The notes under the pieces are model-generated. The model was not told the origin of the DNA. It ran no database searches and worked only from the letters and a program-made list of their open reading frames with translations. The position numbers and the translations under genes were made by a program. Positions 8,685-19,862 of a DNA stretch of 64,000 nt are shown piece after piece. Each line of letters opens with the position of its first letter. Positions within the stretch are counted from its first letter, which is position 1. The stretch is from contig DCAB01000012.1 in assembly GCA_002311855.1 (NCBI GenBank), forward strand, positions 255,759 through 319,758, in the 5' to 3' direction. This DNA is from Candidatus Dadabacteria bacterium UBA1144 (GTDB lineage: Bacteria; Desulfobacterota_D; UBA1144).

Positions 8685-11118
8685 TGATAAAATTTAACAA
8701 TCTATTTTTCACATAAACAGTTTTTACTATTTCTTTATTTTTTAGATATTTAAATAAGTTTTTATTTTTGCTTACATCTTCAATAATTATTTTCTCTTCA
8801 TTAATCTCAGATGAATAACTTAGTGTCCCTCGCATTTTCCCATTAATTTGTATAACAATTTGAATTTCTTCCTTTTCTATTATTGCATCATCCCATTCTG
8901 GCCAAATAAAGTTAATTTCTTTTTTCTTATATCGGCTACGTACCCATAGTTCATTGGCAAGATGTGGCACGAATGGATTCAAAAGCTGTATAAATTGACA
9001 AACAAAGAAACCCACTAGCTTCGGATTTCTATTCTTTTCTAAAAACTTGTACGCAGAATTTAACAATTCCATGAGAGCAGCTACAGCTGTATTGAATTGC
9101 ATATTTTGAATATCAACTGTAACTTTCTTAGTTGTTTTATGAATTTTAATTAAAAAACTTTTTTCTTCACCAAGCAACGATTCAAAATCTTGCTCGAATT
9201 TATTGTTGATAAATGAAATATTGTTTGAAACAAAATTCCAGACTCGCTTTATAAATCTATTTGCTCCTTCAATGCCTTTATTGTTCCATTCTAAGTCTTT
9301 ATCCACTGGAGCTGAAAACAAAATAAACAATCTTATTGTGTCAGCTCCAAACTTTTCTATGATTTCTTCTGGATCAACCGTATTTCCTAGAGACTTAGAC
9401 ATCTTGGCCCCACCCTTTAGAACCATTCCTTGCGTCACTAAATTTTCAAAAGGTTCTTTAATCTTCGACTTTCCAAGTTTGTTCATTGCGTGAATGAAAA
9501 ACCTTGAGTAAAGGAGATGTAGTATGGCATGCTCAATTCCTCCAATATATTGATTAACAGGCATCCATTTGTCGTATTCATCATCAAGCATCTCTTGTGA
9601 ATTTGGAGAACAAAAGCGTGCAAAATACCATGATGACTCAAAAAAAGTATCAAAGGTATCAGTTTCTCTGGTTGCTGGTTTTCCAGTATAAGGGCAGCTG
9701 GTATGTTTCCACGTCGGATGCCTATCTAGCGGATTCCCAGCTTTCGTCCAGTCTATATCATCCGGGAGCTCAACGGGCAATTGATCGTCGGGAACTGGAA
9801 CAATTGTTCCATCTTCTAGATAAATAATAGGTATCGGACAACCCCAATAACGCTGTCTTGATACCCCCCAATCTCGCAATTTGTACCTTGTTTCTGCTTT
9901 TGCTAAATTTTTGCTTTTAAGATCATCAATTATTTTACTTTTTGCCTTAATTGAAGTTAAACCATTTAAAAATTCTGAATTAATCATTAATCCATCGCCG
10001 GTATAAGCCTCATCTAGTTTCGTGGTGAAACCATCTTTGCCGACAACTTGAATTATTTCTAATTTATATTTCTTAGCAAACTCAAAATCTCTTTTATCAT
10101 GGGCGGGGCATCCAAATATCGCGCCCGTTCCGTAATCCATTAAAATAAAATTAGCTATATAAACTGGTATTTCCTCATTCGTGTAAGGGTGTTTTACTCT
10201 TAGAAGGCTATCTATGCCAAGCTTCTCTGTTTTTTCCAATTGTTCGGTAGTTAATCCCGTCTCCTTATACAGTTGTATAAAATTGGCGATACCTGAATTG
10301 TTTTTAGCCTGCTCGATACTTAGAGGATGGTCAGGGGAAAGACCAATAAATGAAGCACCAAAAATTGTTTCGGGTCTAGTGGTAAAAACCTCAATGCTTT
10401 TAGCGGCATTGTTGAACAATTGAAATTTAATTGAGGCTCCTACTGATTTGCCAATCCAATTTTCCTGCATCAATAGGACTTTCTTGGGCCAATTGTCAAG
10501 TTTATTCAACCCAACAATTAGCTCTTCTGCAAAGGCGGTTATTTTTAAAAACCACTGTGAAAGCTTCTTTTGTTCTACTCGCACACCGGATCTCCACCCC
10601 TTTCCATCAATCACTTGCTCGTTAGCTAAGACGGTTTTATCTACTGGGTCCCAGTTTACGTAAGATTCTTTTTTATATGCCAACCCCGCATTATACAAAT
10701 CCAAAAAGAATTTTTGTTCGTGAACGAAATAATCTTTATCACAAGTTTTGATTTCTCTCCCCCAATCGTAAGATAAACCCATTCGTTTTAATTGTGATTT
10801 CATTGTCTCGATATTTGTGTATGTCCATTCTCTTGGATGAACATTATTCTCAATTGCGGCATTTTCTGCAGGCAGACCAAAAGCATCCCAACCCATTGGA
10901 TGCAAAACATTATAGCCATTAGCTCTCTTGAACCTTGCCACGACATCACCGATGGCGTAGTTTCTGACATGTCCCATGTGAATTCTTCCTGACGGATAAG
11001 GGAACATTTCTAATACATAATATTTTTCTTTGTTGGTGTTTTTATCAGCTACAAAAAGACCATTATCTTCCCATTCTTTTTGCCATTTTTTTTCAATTTC
11101 TAAGTGTTTGTATTCCAT
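8677..11118 (-). CDS. leuS: Leucyl-tRNA synthetase
   Basis: This class I synthetase charges tRNA-Leu. I place the start at the ATG at 11118, where the protein begins [13 protein letters not shown] as in other LeuRS and an AAAGG site lies 4 nt upstream. A longer reading to 11169 would add 17 non-conserved residues and overlap the divergent UDG start. The 813-aa product has HIGH as HMGH (47-50), the inserted CP1 editing domain with [10 protein letters not shown], the catalytic-domain stretch [22 protein letters not shown] (572-576) and the C-terminal anticodon-binding domain. Length is slightly short but complete. It is transcribed alone and converges on dapL with an 8-bp overlap. Confidence 0.97.
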   Translation of the reverse strand: MEYKHLEIEKKWQKEWEDNGLFVADKNTNKEKYYVLEMFPYPSGRIHMGHVRNYAIGDVVARFKRANGYNVLHPMGWDAFGLPAENAAIENNVHPREWTYTNIETMKSQLKRMGLSYDWGREIKTCDKDYFVHEQKFFLDLYNAGLAYKKESYVNWDPVDKTVLANEQVIDGKGWRSGVRVEQKKLSQWFLKITAFAEELIVGLNKLDNWPKKVLLMQENWIGKSVGASIKFQLFNNAAKSIEVFTTRPETIFGASFIGLSPDHPLSIEQAKNNSGIANFIQLYKETGLTTEQLEKTEKLGIDSLLRVKHPYTNEEIPVYIANFILMDYGTGAIFGCPAHDKRDFEFAKKYKLEIIQVVGKDGFTTKLDEAYTGDGLMINSEFLNGLTSIKAKSKIIDDLKSKNLAKAETRYKLRDWGVSRQRYWGCPIPIIYLEDGTIVPVPDDQLPVELPDDIDWTKAGNPLDRHPTWKHTSCPYTGKPATRETDTFDTFFESSWYFARFCSPNSQEMLDDEYDKWMPVNQYIGGIEHAILHLLYSRFFIHAMNKLGKSKIKEPFENLVTQGMVLKGGAKMSKSLGNTVDPEEIIEKFGADTIRLFILFSAPVDKDLEWNNKGIEGANRFIKRVWNFVSNNISFINNKFEQDFESLLGEEKSFLIKIHKTTKKVTVDIQNMQFNTAVAALMELLNSAYKFLEKNRNPKLVGFFVCQFIQLLNPFVPHLANELWVRSRYKKKEINFIWPEWDDAIIEKEEIQIVIQINGKMRGTLSYSSEINEEKIIIEDVSKNKNLFKYLKNKEIVKTVYVKNRLLNFIIK

Positions 11119-11167
11119 GACCTTTTTTGCTAAAAAAACGTTATAGTTTAATTTTAATATATACATC

Positions 11168-11866
11168 ATGAATGAAGAAGACAGAAATTATCAAATAAAA
11201 CAACTAAAACAAGATACAAAACTTTTAAAATCAATTGGTATCAATGGACTTTATATTCAAAAAGCCCAGAGAGACAAAATTTTAAATTTATTAAATGATA
11301 AAAAAAGCCAGGACAGTTTTAAGAATCTGGACGAAATTAGAATTGCGGTAGAACGATGCGAACGTTGTCCTTTGCACAAAGAAAGAAAAAATACCGTTTT
11401 TTCTCGTGGTTCTGCCATGAGTGATGTTATGTTTATCGGAGAAGGTCCAGGAAAAGATGAGGACGAAGCGGGATTGCCATTTGTTGGTAGAGCCGGACAG
11501 TTGTTAAATAAGATTCTGGAGGCAATGAAGTTGCCAATTGATAATGTTTACATTTGTAATATCGTTAAATGCAGACCACCACAAAATAGAAAGCCAACTT
11601 TTGATGAAATTGATTCCTGCTCGCACTATTTAATGGGACAAATTTCATTTGTTAAACCTAAAGTAATTATTTGTCTTGGAGCTACAGCAGCGGAAGGAAT
11701 ACTTGGCACAAAAGAACGAATTAAGGATTTAAGAGGTAAATTTTTTGATAAATACAATGCAAAAATTATTGTTACATACCATCCAGCCGCATTGTTAAGG
11801 GATCCTTCAAGAAAAAAACTTGTTTGGGAAGATATGCAATTGGTAATGAGAGAAATTGGACAATGA
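11168..11866 (+). CDS. Family 4 uracil-DNA glycosylase with 4Fe-4S cluster
   Basis: This 232-aa repair enzyme removes uracil from DNA. The core signature [20 protein letters not shown] is at 91-110, and a C-terminal [10 protein letters not shown] supplies the histidine motif. Four cysteines at 64, 67, 135 and 151 have the spacing (C-x2-C, then C-x15-C) that binds the 4Fe-4S cluster in family 4 enzymes. An N-terminal segment of about 55 residues precedes the core, as in many members. Its stop codon overlaps the start of the DUF255 gene (ATGA), so the two are translationally coupled. Family 4 members are most common in thermophiles, actinobacteria and many other bacteria outside the Ung-bearing enterics. 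Confidence 0.93.
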   Translation: MNEEDRNYQIKQLKQDTKLLKSIGINGLYIQKAQRDKILNLLNDKKSQDSFKNLDEIRIAVERCERCPLHKERKNTVFSRGSAMSDVMFIGEGPGKDEDEAGLPFVGRAGQLLNKILEAMKLPIDNVYICNIVKCRPPQNRKPTFDEIDSCSHYLMGQISFVKPKVIICLGATAAEGILGTKERIKDLRGKFFDKYNAKIIVTYHPAALLRDPSRKKLVWEDMQLVMREIGQ

Positions 11867-13944
11867 GCAATAAATTAAATAAAGAGAATAGTCCTTATTT
11901 GCTTCAACATGCGGAGAATCCGGTAAATTGGTTCCCTTGGTCCAACGAGGTCTTTACTGTAGCGAAAGAAAAAGATGTGCCAATATTTCTGTCCATAGGT
12001 TACTCGACATGCCACTGGTGTCATGTTATGGAAAAAGAGTCTTTTGAGGATGAGGAAATTGCGAAAATCCTAAATTCGAATTTTATTTCGATTAAAGTTG
12101 ATAGAGAACAAAGGCCAGATTTAGATAGTATTTATATGGCCGTGTGTCAGATGATGACTAACCGAGGAGGATGGCCCCTGACTATTATCATGACACCTGA
12201 CAAGATTCCTTTTTTTGCCGGCACCTATTTCCCAAAAATAAGTAGAAATGGTCTAGTTGGTCTTTTAGATTTGTTACCCAAAGTGCGAGAAGCATGGAAT
12301 ACGAAAAGAGAGGATGTCATAAGATCTGGCGAGAGTATTCTTGCTTCCTTAAAAGATGTTTCAAATCCCACAATTCCTGACAGTTTTATCGTCAAAGATG
12401 ACATGGAAGAAATATTTGAAAGTTTAAAAGACTTTTTTGATGAAAAATTTGGTGGATTTGGTGAAGCCCCTAAATTTCCAAGTCCTCAAAATATGATTTT
12501 TCTCTCAAAATTTTATTTGGATACAAAAAACAAGGATTCTTTAAGAATGATAGATCAAACCTTAACATCAATGAGACTAGGAGGAATCTATGATCACGTG
12601 GGATATGGCTTTCACAGATATTCTACTGATGTTAAATGGCTAGTCCCTCATTTTGAAAAGATGTTATACGATCAGGCAATGATTTTGGAAGCATTAGCTG
12701 AAGCTTACAAAGTCACCAAAAAGGATTTATTTAAAGAAACCGCCGAAGAAATACATTCGTATTTAAACGAGATTTTGCTATCAAATGAAGGAGGTTTTTT
12801 CTCTGCTGAGGATGCTGATAGTGAGGGGGAGGAAGGCACTTTTTATTTATGGACCCTAGACGAGCTCAAAAAATTATTAACAAGTGACGAGTATGCTTTC
12901 TTCGAGCATCTTTATAATATTGAGGCTGAAGGAAACTTTATAGAGGAAACGACAAAAAATAAAAACGGAAAAAACATAATTTTTTTGAAGGATGAGCTTG
13001 ATTCTTTTTCTTCTACTTTTTCACTAAATCCAGAAATGATTAAATCTGAGGCAAAAAGGATTAAACAAAAAATAAAAAATGAACGAGACAATAGAGTGCG
13101 CCCCTCTTTAGATGACAAAATACTAACTGACTGGAATGGTCTAACTATTTCATCGCTCGCTAAAGCATGGAGAATATTTAAAAATCCTATCTATTTAGAT
13201 ACGGCCATGAATGGATTCGAGTTTATAAAAACTAATATGGTATCAGAAGATTATTCACTTTTTCATTGTTATAGAAACGGTCACGTTGCAATCAAAGGCC
13301 TACTAGATGACTACTCATTTTTAACTAAAGGATGTATCGATCTTTATGAGTCGACATTAGATTCTGAGATACTCACTTATGGAGTTGGAATTTGTAAAAA
13401 AATGGTAGACCTATTTTGGGACAAAGAACGAGGATCTTTTTTTATGACGCGAGGTGATGATGTCGATATTATTGTAAGACAGAAAAACTTGCTAGACGGC
13501 GCGATTCCCTCAGGGAACTCCGTTGCATTATATGATTTAGTAAAGATTGGGAATTATACAAACGACGAACAATTCAACGAGAAAGCAAAAAAACTTTCTT
13601 CTCAACTTGGAGAAATGGCAAAAAAGTTTCCAATTAATCTTGGTCAATTTTTGGCCAACCATTATTCTCTTTTGTCTGAAAACATCCAAATAGTTATTCT
13701 CAACAAAGGGAAAAAGCCAAATTTTAAAAATGATGTTGTTAATTATCTTCTTAGTTTTGAGCATCCGAACAAATCAATATTTTATGTTTCTTCAGAAAAG
13801 GACAAAAAAATATACAATGATATTTTATTAAATTCTGATTTTATCCCAGATTTAACTGATGAATTTCAAATATTTATTTGCAAGGACTATACGTGCAACT
13901 TGCCGGTTTCGAGTTTAAGAGAAATAAAAGAAATTCTGGAATAG
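11863..13944 (+). CDS. DUF255 / YyaL-SSP411 family protein (thioredoxin-like domain plus alpha-barrel domain)
   Basis: I place the start at the ATG at 11863, which overlaps the UDG stop and begins [20 protein letters not shown] as family members do. A start at 11824 would lie deep inside the UDG gene. The 693-aa protein has an N-terminal thioredoxin-like DUF255 domain with CHWCH (C50, C53) and [13 protein letters not shown] long (alpha/alpha) toroid follows with [27 protein letters not shown] and [15 protein letters not shown], resembling N-acylglucosamine epimerase folds. The human relative is SPATA20. The biochemical role is not established, and a redox or glycan link is only suggested by the folds. 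Length is typical. Confidence 0.92.
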   Translation: MSNKLNKENSPYLLQHAENPVNWFPWSNEVFTVAKEKDVPIFLSIGYSTCHWCHVMEKESFEDEEIAKILNSNFISIKVDREQRPDLDSIYMAVCQMMTNRGGWPLTIIMTPDKIPFFAGTYFPKISRNGLVGLLDLLPKVREAWNTKREDVIRSGESILASLKDVSNPTIPDSFIVKDDMEEIFESLKDFFDEKFGGFGEAPKFPSPQNMIFLSKFYLDTKNKDSLRMIDQTLTSMRLGGIYDHVGYGFHRYSTDVKWLVPHFEKMLYDQAMILEALAEAYKVTKKDLFKETAEEIHSYLNEILLSNEGGFFSAEDADSEGEEGTFYLWTLDELKKLLTSDEYAFFEHLYNIEAEGNFIEETTKNKNGKNIIFLKDELDSFSSTFSLNPEMIKSEAKRIKQKIKNERDNRVRPSLDDKILTDWNGLTISSLAKAWRIFKNPIYLDTAMNGFEFIKTNMVSEDYSLFHCYRNGHVAIKGLLDDYSFLTKGCIDLYESTLDSEILTYGVGICKKMVDLFWDKERGSFFMTRGDDVDIIVRQKNLLDGAIPSGNSVALYDLVKIGNYTNDEQFNEKAKKLSSQLGEMAKKFPINLGQFLANHYSLLSENIQIVILNKGKKPNFKNDVVNYLLSFEHPNKSIFYVSSEKDKKIYNDILLNSDFIPDLTDEFQIFICKDYTCNLPVSSLREIKEILE

Positions 13945-13992
13945 TTAAAAAAGTTGCGGAATAATCCCGTAAAATATTTTTTAAATAAATAC

Positions 13993-15879
13993 TTATAAAT
14001 TATCCGTAGGACTTAGTTCGTTTTTCTTGATATATACCATTAAAATACTAAGCGCCGCAGGAGTTATGCCAGAAATCCTTGATGCTTGACCAAGAGTTCG
14101 TGGCTTTAATCTGGAAAATTTCTGTTTTAATTCATTTGAAAGACCCGGAATTTCATCTATATCTAATTGAATTGGTATAGGCATTTCTTGAAATTTTGCC
14201 ACTTTATTGATTTCTTGATTTTGACGCTCAATATATCCCTCGTATTTTATCTCGTTTTCGATTAGAGACTTTAAGATTGCATTGTCTGTAAATTTACAAT
14301 TTGAATCAAATCTTATTAAGTCATCATAAAAGACTTCTGATCTTCTAAGTATTTCCTTATAAGTACAAGGTTTCTTTAGCCTTGGTGTACCAAGATTATC
14401 TAAAATTTTATTGTTTGTTTCGTTGGGCACGATTTGTAATAATTCCAGCTCATCCATAATGCTATTATATGTGGATACCTTCTTTTGAAACACTTCAAAT
14501 CTTTGTTCGTCTATTAACCCAATCTTGTAGCCAATCGGTGTTAATCTAAAATCCGCATTGTCATCTCTAAGCAAAAGTCTATACTCGGCCCTTGAGGTGA
14601 ACATCCTGTATGGCTCGTCAACACCAAGAACAACTAAATCATCAATTAAGATACCGATATAGGATTCAGATCTTTTTAAAACCAACGGTTGTTTGTTCTT
14701 GTTCTTTAACGAAGCATTGATACCTGCAATTAATCCTTGAGCTGCTGCCTCCTCATACCCTGTTGTACCATTTACCTGACCAGCAAAGAAAAGATTACTA
14801 ATTTTCTTACTTTCAAGAGAATGACTAAGGTCTCTTGGGTCACAATAATCATATTCAACTGCATACCCCGGCCTCATCAATTCTGCATTTTCGAGGCCAA
14901 CTATGCTATTAACTATTTGGATTTGAACATCAATCGGAAGGCTTGTAGAAATTCCGTTTGGATAAATTTCGTTTGTGTTTAGTCCTTCGGGTTCTAAAAA
15001 GATTTGATGTCTTTCTTTGTCTGCAAACTTAACAATTTTATCCTCAATCGATGGACAATATCTTGGACCAATCCCCTCAATTTTGCCTGAATACATTGGT
15101 GACCGATGAATATTTTTTCTAATTATCTCGTGCGTTCTCTTGTTCGTGTATGTTATGTGGCAAGGTAATTGTTTGTTTTTCACCTTGAAATTTACAAAAG
15201 AAAACAATGCAGGATTTTCATCAGCCGGCTGAACGGTAGTTTTATCCCAATTAATTGTTCTTCTATCTAATCTGGGAGGCGTACCGGTCTTCAGTCTTCC
15301 AACATTAAACCCCAAATCTTTAAAGGAGTTTGATATTTGTTTTGTTGGCGCCTCTCCTGCTCTTCCTGCACTAATTTGAGAATCTCCAATATGAATAAGA
15401 CCATTTGGAAAAGTTCCTGGTGTTACAACAACACAATTTGAATAAATTTCTTCACCATAATTTGTTTTAACTCCAATAATTTTCGAATCTTTTTCTATTA
15501 ATGAATCGATTAGTCGTTGTTTTACGTGTAAGTTCTTTTGCGATTCGATTGTTTTTTTCATATAAGTTCTATATAGAGACCTGTCGGCTTGTATCCTAGT
15601 TGCTTGAACCGCTGGACCTTTTCTGGTGTTTAATCTTCGGTATTGAATAGATGCAAAATCTGCTGCCTTGGCCATCTCTCCACCAAGAGCATCAATTTCT
15701 CTCACTAAATGACCCTTTCCCACACCACCAATTGATGGGTTACAAGACATTACGCCTATGGTGTCTAGATTGCCTGTAATTAGCAAAGTTTTTGACCCTA
15801 ATCTAGAAGACGCAAGAGCCGCTTCGCATCCGGCATGTCCTCCGCCAACAACCAATACTTCATACTTTCCAGATTTCAT
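13993..15879 (-). CDS. mnmG: tRNA uridine-5-carboxymethylaminomethyl modification enzyme, FAD/NADH subunit
   Basis: This 628-aa flavoprotein works with MnmE to modify U34 of several tRNAs. The FAD-binding GGGHAG (12-17) is at the N-terminus. The family signatures [34 protein letters not shown] and [16 protein letters not shown] ([18 protein letters not shown]) are all present. The C-terminal helical domain with [14 protein letters not shown] sequence is intact ([15 protein letters not shown]). The ATG at 15879 diverges from the amidotransferase gene across 76 bp. MnmE is not in the window, and neither are rsmG, parA or parB, which often follow mnmG. Confidence 0.97.
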   Translation of the reverse strand: MKSGKYEVLVVGGGHAGCEAALASSRLGSKTLLITGNLDTIGVMSCNPSIGGVGKGHLVREIDALGGEMAKAADFASIQYRRLNTRKGPAVQATRIQADRSLYRTYMKKTIESQKNLHVKQRLIDSLIEKDSKIIGVKTNYGEEIYSNCVVVTPGTFPNGLIHIGDSQISAGRAGEAPTKQISNSFKDLGFNVGRLKTGTPPRLDRRTINWDKTTVQPADENPALFSFVNFKVKNKQLPCHITYTNKRTHEIIRKNIHRSPMYSGKIEGIGPRYCPSIEDKIVKFADKERHQIFLEPEGLNTNEIYPNGISTSLPIDVQIQIVNSIVGLENAELMRPGYAVEYDYCDPRDLSHSLESKKISNLFFAGQVNGTTGYEEAAAQGLIAGINASLKNKNKQPLVLKRSESYIGILIDDLVVLGVDEPYRMFTSRAEYRLLLRDDNADFRLTPIGYKIGLIDEQRFEVFQKKVSTYNSIMDELELLQIVPNETNNKILDNLGTPRLKKPCTYKEILRRSEVFYDDLIRFDSNCKFTDNAILKSLIENEIKYEGYIERQNQEINKVAKFQEMPIPIQLDIDEIPGLSNELKQKFSRLKPRTLGQASRISGITPAALSILMVYIKKNELSPTDNL

Positions 15880-15955
15880 AGTTCCCTAATCCTATATTAT
15901 TTAATAAAGAATTAAAAGATTTTAAATTAATTCAAAATGAACAATAATAGGTAAT

Positions 15956-16621
15956 ATGGGAAAAACTACTGTTGGAATTACTTGCGATATAAAAGGAAAG
16001 TTTTTTGAATCTGAAAAATTTTATTCAGAAAAAATTCTTCAAGCCGGAGGAGTCCCCTTTTATCTTCCTATGGCTACCACAAAAAAAGATATTTTGTCCT
16101 TAGTTGACAAGATTGACGCGATTGTTATTTCTGGTAGCAGGGATATTGATCCGGCATTGTATGGACAAAAGAAAATTGAAAAAATTAATCCACTTGATGC
16201 TACTAGAACAACTAGCGAGATTTTATACATTGATTCTATGAAAAGAAGAAAAAAGAAAATTCTAGGTATTTGTGGAGGCATGCAATTGATTAATGTTTGT
16301 CTTGGAGGGACATTATTGCAAGATATTGAATCAATTGTTTCAGAAGCACTAAATCATAAAGATGGTGCAAACCATAGTATTACAATAGAAAGAAAATCTT
16401 TGTTAAATAAAATAATCAAAAGAGAAAAAATACGGGTTAAAAGCTATCATCATCAAGCTGTTGATAGAATATCATCTAGTCTGAAGCCATGTGCGAAAAG
16501 TTTTGACAAGATTATTGAGGGGATTGAAAGTGCGGATGGAAATATTTTGGGTGTACAGTGGCACCCAGAGCTTTCTAATACAAAATTTGATTTTGAAATT
16601 TTTAGATGGCTCACGAGATGA
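15956..16621 (+). CDS. Class I glutamine amidotransferase-like gamma-glutamyl hydrolase (peptidase C26, PuuD type)
   Basis: This 221-aa protein belongs to the peptidase C26 family, which cleaves gamma-glutamyl amides such as gamma-glutamyl-GABA. The nucleophile elbow GICGGMQ places the cysteine at 106, and GVQWHPE supplies H203 and E205, giving the complete triad. ISGSRDIDPALYG (59-70) is another family signature. It stands between mnmG (divergent) and uvrA (41 bp downstream, same strand). No putrescine-degradation genes are nearby, so the substrate cannot be inferred from context. Confidence 0.87.
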   Translation: MGKTTVGITCDIKGKFFESEKFYSEKILQAGGVPFYLPMATTKKDILSLVDKIDAIVISGSRDIDPALYGQKKIEKINPLDATRTTSEILYIDSMKRRKKKILGICGGMQLINVCLGGTLLQDIESIVSEALNHKDGANHSITIERKSLLNKIIKREKIRVKSYHHQAVDRISSSLKPCAKSFDKIIEGIESADGNILGVQWHPELSNTKFDFEIFRWLTR

Positions 16622-16662
16622 AAAGCATAAATAAGAGTTGAAATTTTAGTTAAGCTATTCAA

Positions 16663-19497
16663 GTGAAGTACATAACACTTAAAGGCGTTAGAGAAAATAA
16701 TCTAAAAAACATCGACATAGATATCCCTAGAGGTAAAATTACTGTACTTACTGGAGTAAGTGGATCAGGGAAATCTACTTTAGCGTTTGATACGATATTT
16801 GCTGAAGGACAAAGAAGATACCTAGAATCACTATCAAACTATGCGAGACAATTTGTAGAGAGATTCAAAAAGCCAGATTTAGAATATATTTCTGGGCTCT
16901 CCCCATCCGTTTCGGTGAACCAGAAAACATTCATGCGAAACCCGAGATCTACAGTAGCAACGATTACGGAGATATATGACTTTTTAAGATTGTTCTATTC
17001 CAGACTTGGCAAAGCTTATTGTCATAATTGCAATACATTAATTGAAACAGCATCCTTAAATTCGATAATTAATACAATTAAAAAAGATTTTTATAGACAA
17101 AATATAGAAATTTATTTTCCATTAGCCGTAGGCAAGAAAGGGGAATTTAAGAACGAACTTTCATTAGCATCCAAACTCTTTTTGACAGCACGGGTTGATG
17201 GAAAAATTTGCAACCTTAACAAGGAAATTATTTTAGAAAAACAAAAAAAGCATGACATAGAAATCTATGTTGACAGTATTAGGATTATCGATGCAAATCT
17301 TACAAGACTCACGGAGTCCCTCGAGACCGGATTAAAATATGGAGAAGGCTTGGTGTTGATTGAGGCCAATCAAGAAAAAAGAATTTTTAATCAAGCACTG
17401 GCTTGTAATAATTGCGGCTTTTCTTTCCCCGAGATATCTCCTAGACTTTTTTCTTTTAATAGCCCCCATGGTTGTTGTCAGGAATGTGAAGGGATTGGGC
17501 AATTTGAATACTTTGATGAAGATTTAATTGTTCCTGATAAATCTAAATCTATTAAAGCCGGGGCAATTAGACCACTAAAAGATTCTCAGTTTTATAAAAA
17601 ATTGTTAAAAAATTTCCTTCATAAAAAAAACATCGACGACTCAAAACCTTTTCAAAAACTATCAAAAAAAAACCAGAATTTAATTCTTTACGGAGAAGAG
17701 GAAATATCACCAACAAGATTTATTAAAAAATATGAAAGTGCGGATTTTTTTTTCGACGGGGTTGTCAATCTATTGGAGCACTGGTTTTATTCATCAAGAT
17801 CAGAAGAAGTAAAAAACACCCTTAATAATTATAAACAAGTAGAAGCATGTAACGCATGCAAAGGAAGCAGGCTAAACTTCCATGCATTAAGTGTATATAT
17901 AGAAAATCTAAATATTTATCAAATCTGTAGTTTGTCCGTAGATAACTGCTTAATTTTTATAAGAAAAATCGAATTCACAAATTCTCAAGAAATAATATGG
18001 AAAAAAATTAAGAATGAAATAATTGACAGGTTAGAATTTCTCTCTAATGTTGGACTAGGTTATTTAACTCTAAATCGGACTGCCCCAACTTTATCTGGGG
18101 GAGAAGCACAAAGAATACGACTAGCCTCACAATTAGGAGCAAAACTAACAGGCATTACATATGTCTTAGACGAGCCAACGATAGGGTTGCATCCAAAAGA
18201 TAATAATATGCTCACTGCATCGCTACAACTTTTAAAAAAAAGAGGAAATACGGTCATAGTTGTCGAGCACGATGAAGAAACGATCAGAAATGCTGATCAT
18301 ATCGTTGACCTCGGCCCTGGTGCAGGACCTAACGGTGGGAATATTGTCGTGGCGGGCAAAGTACAAGATGTATCGAAAAACAAGTCATCAATAACCGGAC
18401 AGTATCTATCAGGGAATAAGAAGATTCATACAAATAGACTAACTAAAAATCCAGATAAATATTTTGAAATAATTGGAGCCACACTAAACAATTTGAAAAA
18501 AATTGATATTAAAATTCCCGTTGGAAGAATATCGTGTGTCACTGGAGTTTCTGGTTCGGGGAAAAGCTCTCTTGTTGTGGATAGTATATTTAAGGTTCTA
18601 TCCCACGTGCTTCTTAGCAATAGTAAAAAAAATTTTTCTTTTATTGAATCTATAAAAGGATTCGAAAATTTTGATAAAGTAGTCAATGTTGATCAGGCCC
18701 CAATAGGCAGAACCCCAAGATCAAATCCTGCTACATATACGGGAATTTTTTCTACAATTAGAGAAATTTTCTCATCACTACAGCAATCTAGGATCAGGGG
18801 ATTCTTGCCCGGAAGGTTTAGCTTTAATGTTAAAGAAGGGAGTTGCAATGAATGTTTAGGTGCTGGAAGTATTAAAATTGAAATGAATTTCCTCCCAGAT
18901 GTAAATGTTGTATGTGACTCATGTGATGGAAACAGATTTGATTTAGAGACTTTGCAAATAAATTATAAAGGGAAAAACATAACTGATGTATTAAACACAA
19001 CTTTTGAAGAAGCTGAACAATTCTTTTCTGGATTTCCAATACTAAAATCCAAAATCAAGATTATTAACTCTGTTGGATTAGGATATTTAAAAATTGGCCA
19101 GTCTGCCACAACTCTCTCTGGTGGTGAAGCCCAAAGAATTAAATTGTCAAAAGAATTAATCAAAAGAAGTACGGGGAGAACCCTATATATTTTAGATGAA
19201 CCAACAATTGGTTTGCATTTTTCTGATGTAGATAAATTACTAAATGTTATTTATAGATTAAGAGAATCAGGTAACACTATTATTATTATTGAGCACAATA
19301 TGGATATGATAAATGCGTGTGATTACATAGTTGATCTTGGACCGGATGGAGGAGAAAATGGGGGAATGGTCATTTTCCAAGGCCCTATAAAAGATTTTGA
19401 AAATTGTCAGAATTCTGAGACAGCACAATATTTAAGGAAACACCTGAATAAGTTAATAAGACATAGTAAAGTTGGAAACAATAAAACTAAAAATTAA
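16663..19497 (+). CDS. uvrA: Excinuclease ABC subunit A
   Basis: UvrA recognises DNA damage with UvrB. The 944-aa protein starts at a GTG (16663) and reads V/MKYITLKGVRENNLKN, the expected N-terminus. Two ABC ATPase halves are complete: Walker A GVSGSGKST (31-39) and a second GVSGSGKSS, and two LSGGEAQRI signatures. Zinc-binding cysteine sets are visible as CHNC, CNNC with CCQEC, CNAC, and CNEC with CDSC. Length is normal. It lies 41 bp after the amidotransferase gene, and its last 45 bp overlap, on the other strand, the end of the small membrane-protein gene. UvrB is not in the window, although the transcription-repair coupling factor Mfd is (42042). Confidence 0.98.
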   Translation: MKYITLKGVRENNLKNIDIDIPRGKITVLTGVSGSGKSTLAFDTIFAEGQRRYLESLSNYARQFVERFKKPDLEYISGLSPSVSVNQKTFMRNPRSTVATITEIYDFLRLFYSRLGKAYCHNCNTLIETASLNSIINTIKKDFYRQNIEIYFPLAVGKKGEFKNELSLASKLFLTARVDGKICNLNKEIILEKQKKHDIEIYVDSIRIIDANLTRLTESLETGLKYGEGLVLIEANQEKRIFNQALACNNCGFSFPEISPRLFSFNSPHGCCQECEGIGQFEYFDEDLIVPDKSKSIKAGAIRPLKDSQFYKKLLKNFLHKKNIDDSKPFQKLSKKNQNLILYGEEEISPTRFIKKYESADFFFDGVVNLLEHWFYSSRSEEVKNTLNNYKQVEACNACKGSRLNFHALSVYIENLNIYQICSLSVDNCLIFIRKIEFTNSQEIIWKKIKNEIIDRLEFLSNVGLGYLTLNRTAPTLSGGEAQRIRLASQLGAKLTGITYVLDEPTIGLHPKDNNMLTASLQLLKKRGNTVIVVEHDEETIRNADHIVDLGPGAGPNGGNIVVAGKVQDVSKNKSSITGQYLSGNKKIHTNRLTKNPDKYFEIIGATLNNLKKIDIKIPVGRISCVTGVSGSGKSSLVVDSIFKVLSHVLLSNSKKNFSFIESIKGFENFDKVVNVDQAPIGRTPRSNPATYTGIFSTIREIFSSLQQSRIRGFLPGRFSFNVKEGSCNECLGAGSIKIEMNFLPDVNVVCDSCDGNRFDLETLQINYKGKNITDVLNTTFEEAEQFFSGFPILKSKIKIINSVGLGYLKIGQSATTLSGGEAQRIKLSKELIKRSTGRTLYILDEPTIGLHFSDVDKLLNVIYRLRESGNTIIIIEHNMDMINACDYIVDLGPDGGENGGMVIFQGPIKDFENCQNSETAQYLRKHLNKLIRHSKVGNNKTKN

Positions 19498-19710
19498 AAA
19501 AACGACAATAAGCCCCAACATGACATAAGCATGTTTATGGTCAAGTCCCCTTTTCGAGTCGGGACCGCGTCCCAACCTCGAAAGGATTGTTTCATTTTCA
19601 TCGGAATCTTCTTCTACGGCTTCTGTTGCACTAGGTTCTGATTCGACAATGCTACCCTCCGTATAATCGTCCTCAGTGCCGGATTTTAATTCGTTATTCT
19701 CTTCAGACAT
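19453..19710 (-). CDS. Small acidic single-pass membrane protein of unknown function
   Basis: This 85-aa reading frame has a very acidic N-terminal half rich in Glu, Asp and Ser. A short basic stretch follows (RLGRGPDSKRGLDHKHAY, about 46-63), then one hydrophobic helix (VMLGLIVVFLIFSFIV, about 64-79) and a short tail. The pattern suggests a membrane-anchored protein with an acidic soluble arm. I do not recognise a family. Its ATG at 19710 faces away from the rhodanese gene, and the 152-bp gap holds the perfect inverted repeat at 19759-19783. Its 3' end overlaps uvrA by 45 bp. Support for a real gene is the sensible protein architecture and the divergent promoter region; the overlap keeps confidence moderate. 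Confidence 0.6.
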   Translation of the reverse strand: MSEENNELKSGTEDDYTEGSIVESEPSATEAVEEDSDENETILSRLGRGPDSKRGLDHKHAYVMLGLIVVFLIFSFIVSNFTMSY

Positions 19711-19758
19711 TGAGTAGATAATAAACTAAAGAGATAAAATTTTAAATAAAATATTGTT

Positions 19759-19783
19759 AAGAATACAATACTATTGTATTCTT
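19759..19783. promoter_or_regulatory. Perfect 11-bp inverted repeat, probable operator between divergent genes
   Basis: AAGAATACAAT (19759-19769) and its exact reverse complement ATTGTATTCTT (19773-19783) are separated by the 3 nt ACT. The repeat sits between the divergent starts at 19710 and 19863. On the plus side it abuts a possible -35 (TTGTTC, 19783-19788) that precedes TATATT (19804-19809). On the minus side its left arm lies just above a possible TTAACA / TTATCT pair. There is no U-run, and a terminator makes no sense between divergent genes, so a dimeric repressor or activator site is the best reading. An AAG...CTT repeat with 11-nt arms recalls Rrf2-family (NsrR/IscR-like) sites, but this is only a resemblance. 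Confidence 0.7.
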
Positions 19784-19862
19784 TGTTCCTGATATTTTTT
19801 GCCTATATTCGGGGTTATTAGAGACCCCAGGGCTTAAAGTTTAATGAGGAGGATTTTAAAAA

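Noticed and set aside
11119..11169. Longer leuS N-terminus starting at 11169
   Set aside because: The extra 17 residues are not LeuRS-like, would overlap the divergent UDG start, and the ATG at 11118 has its own AAAGG site.
13945..13992. Terminator between the DUF255 gene and mnmG
   Set aside because: The CGGA/TCCCG pairing is short and needs a bulge, and the T-run lies too far from it.
19811..19828. GGGG/CCCC hairpin in the sulfurtransferase leader
   Set aside because: A 4-bp stem with a 10-nt loop is too weak to call a riboswitch or attenuator.
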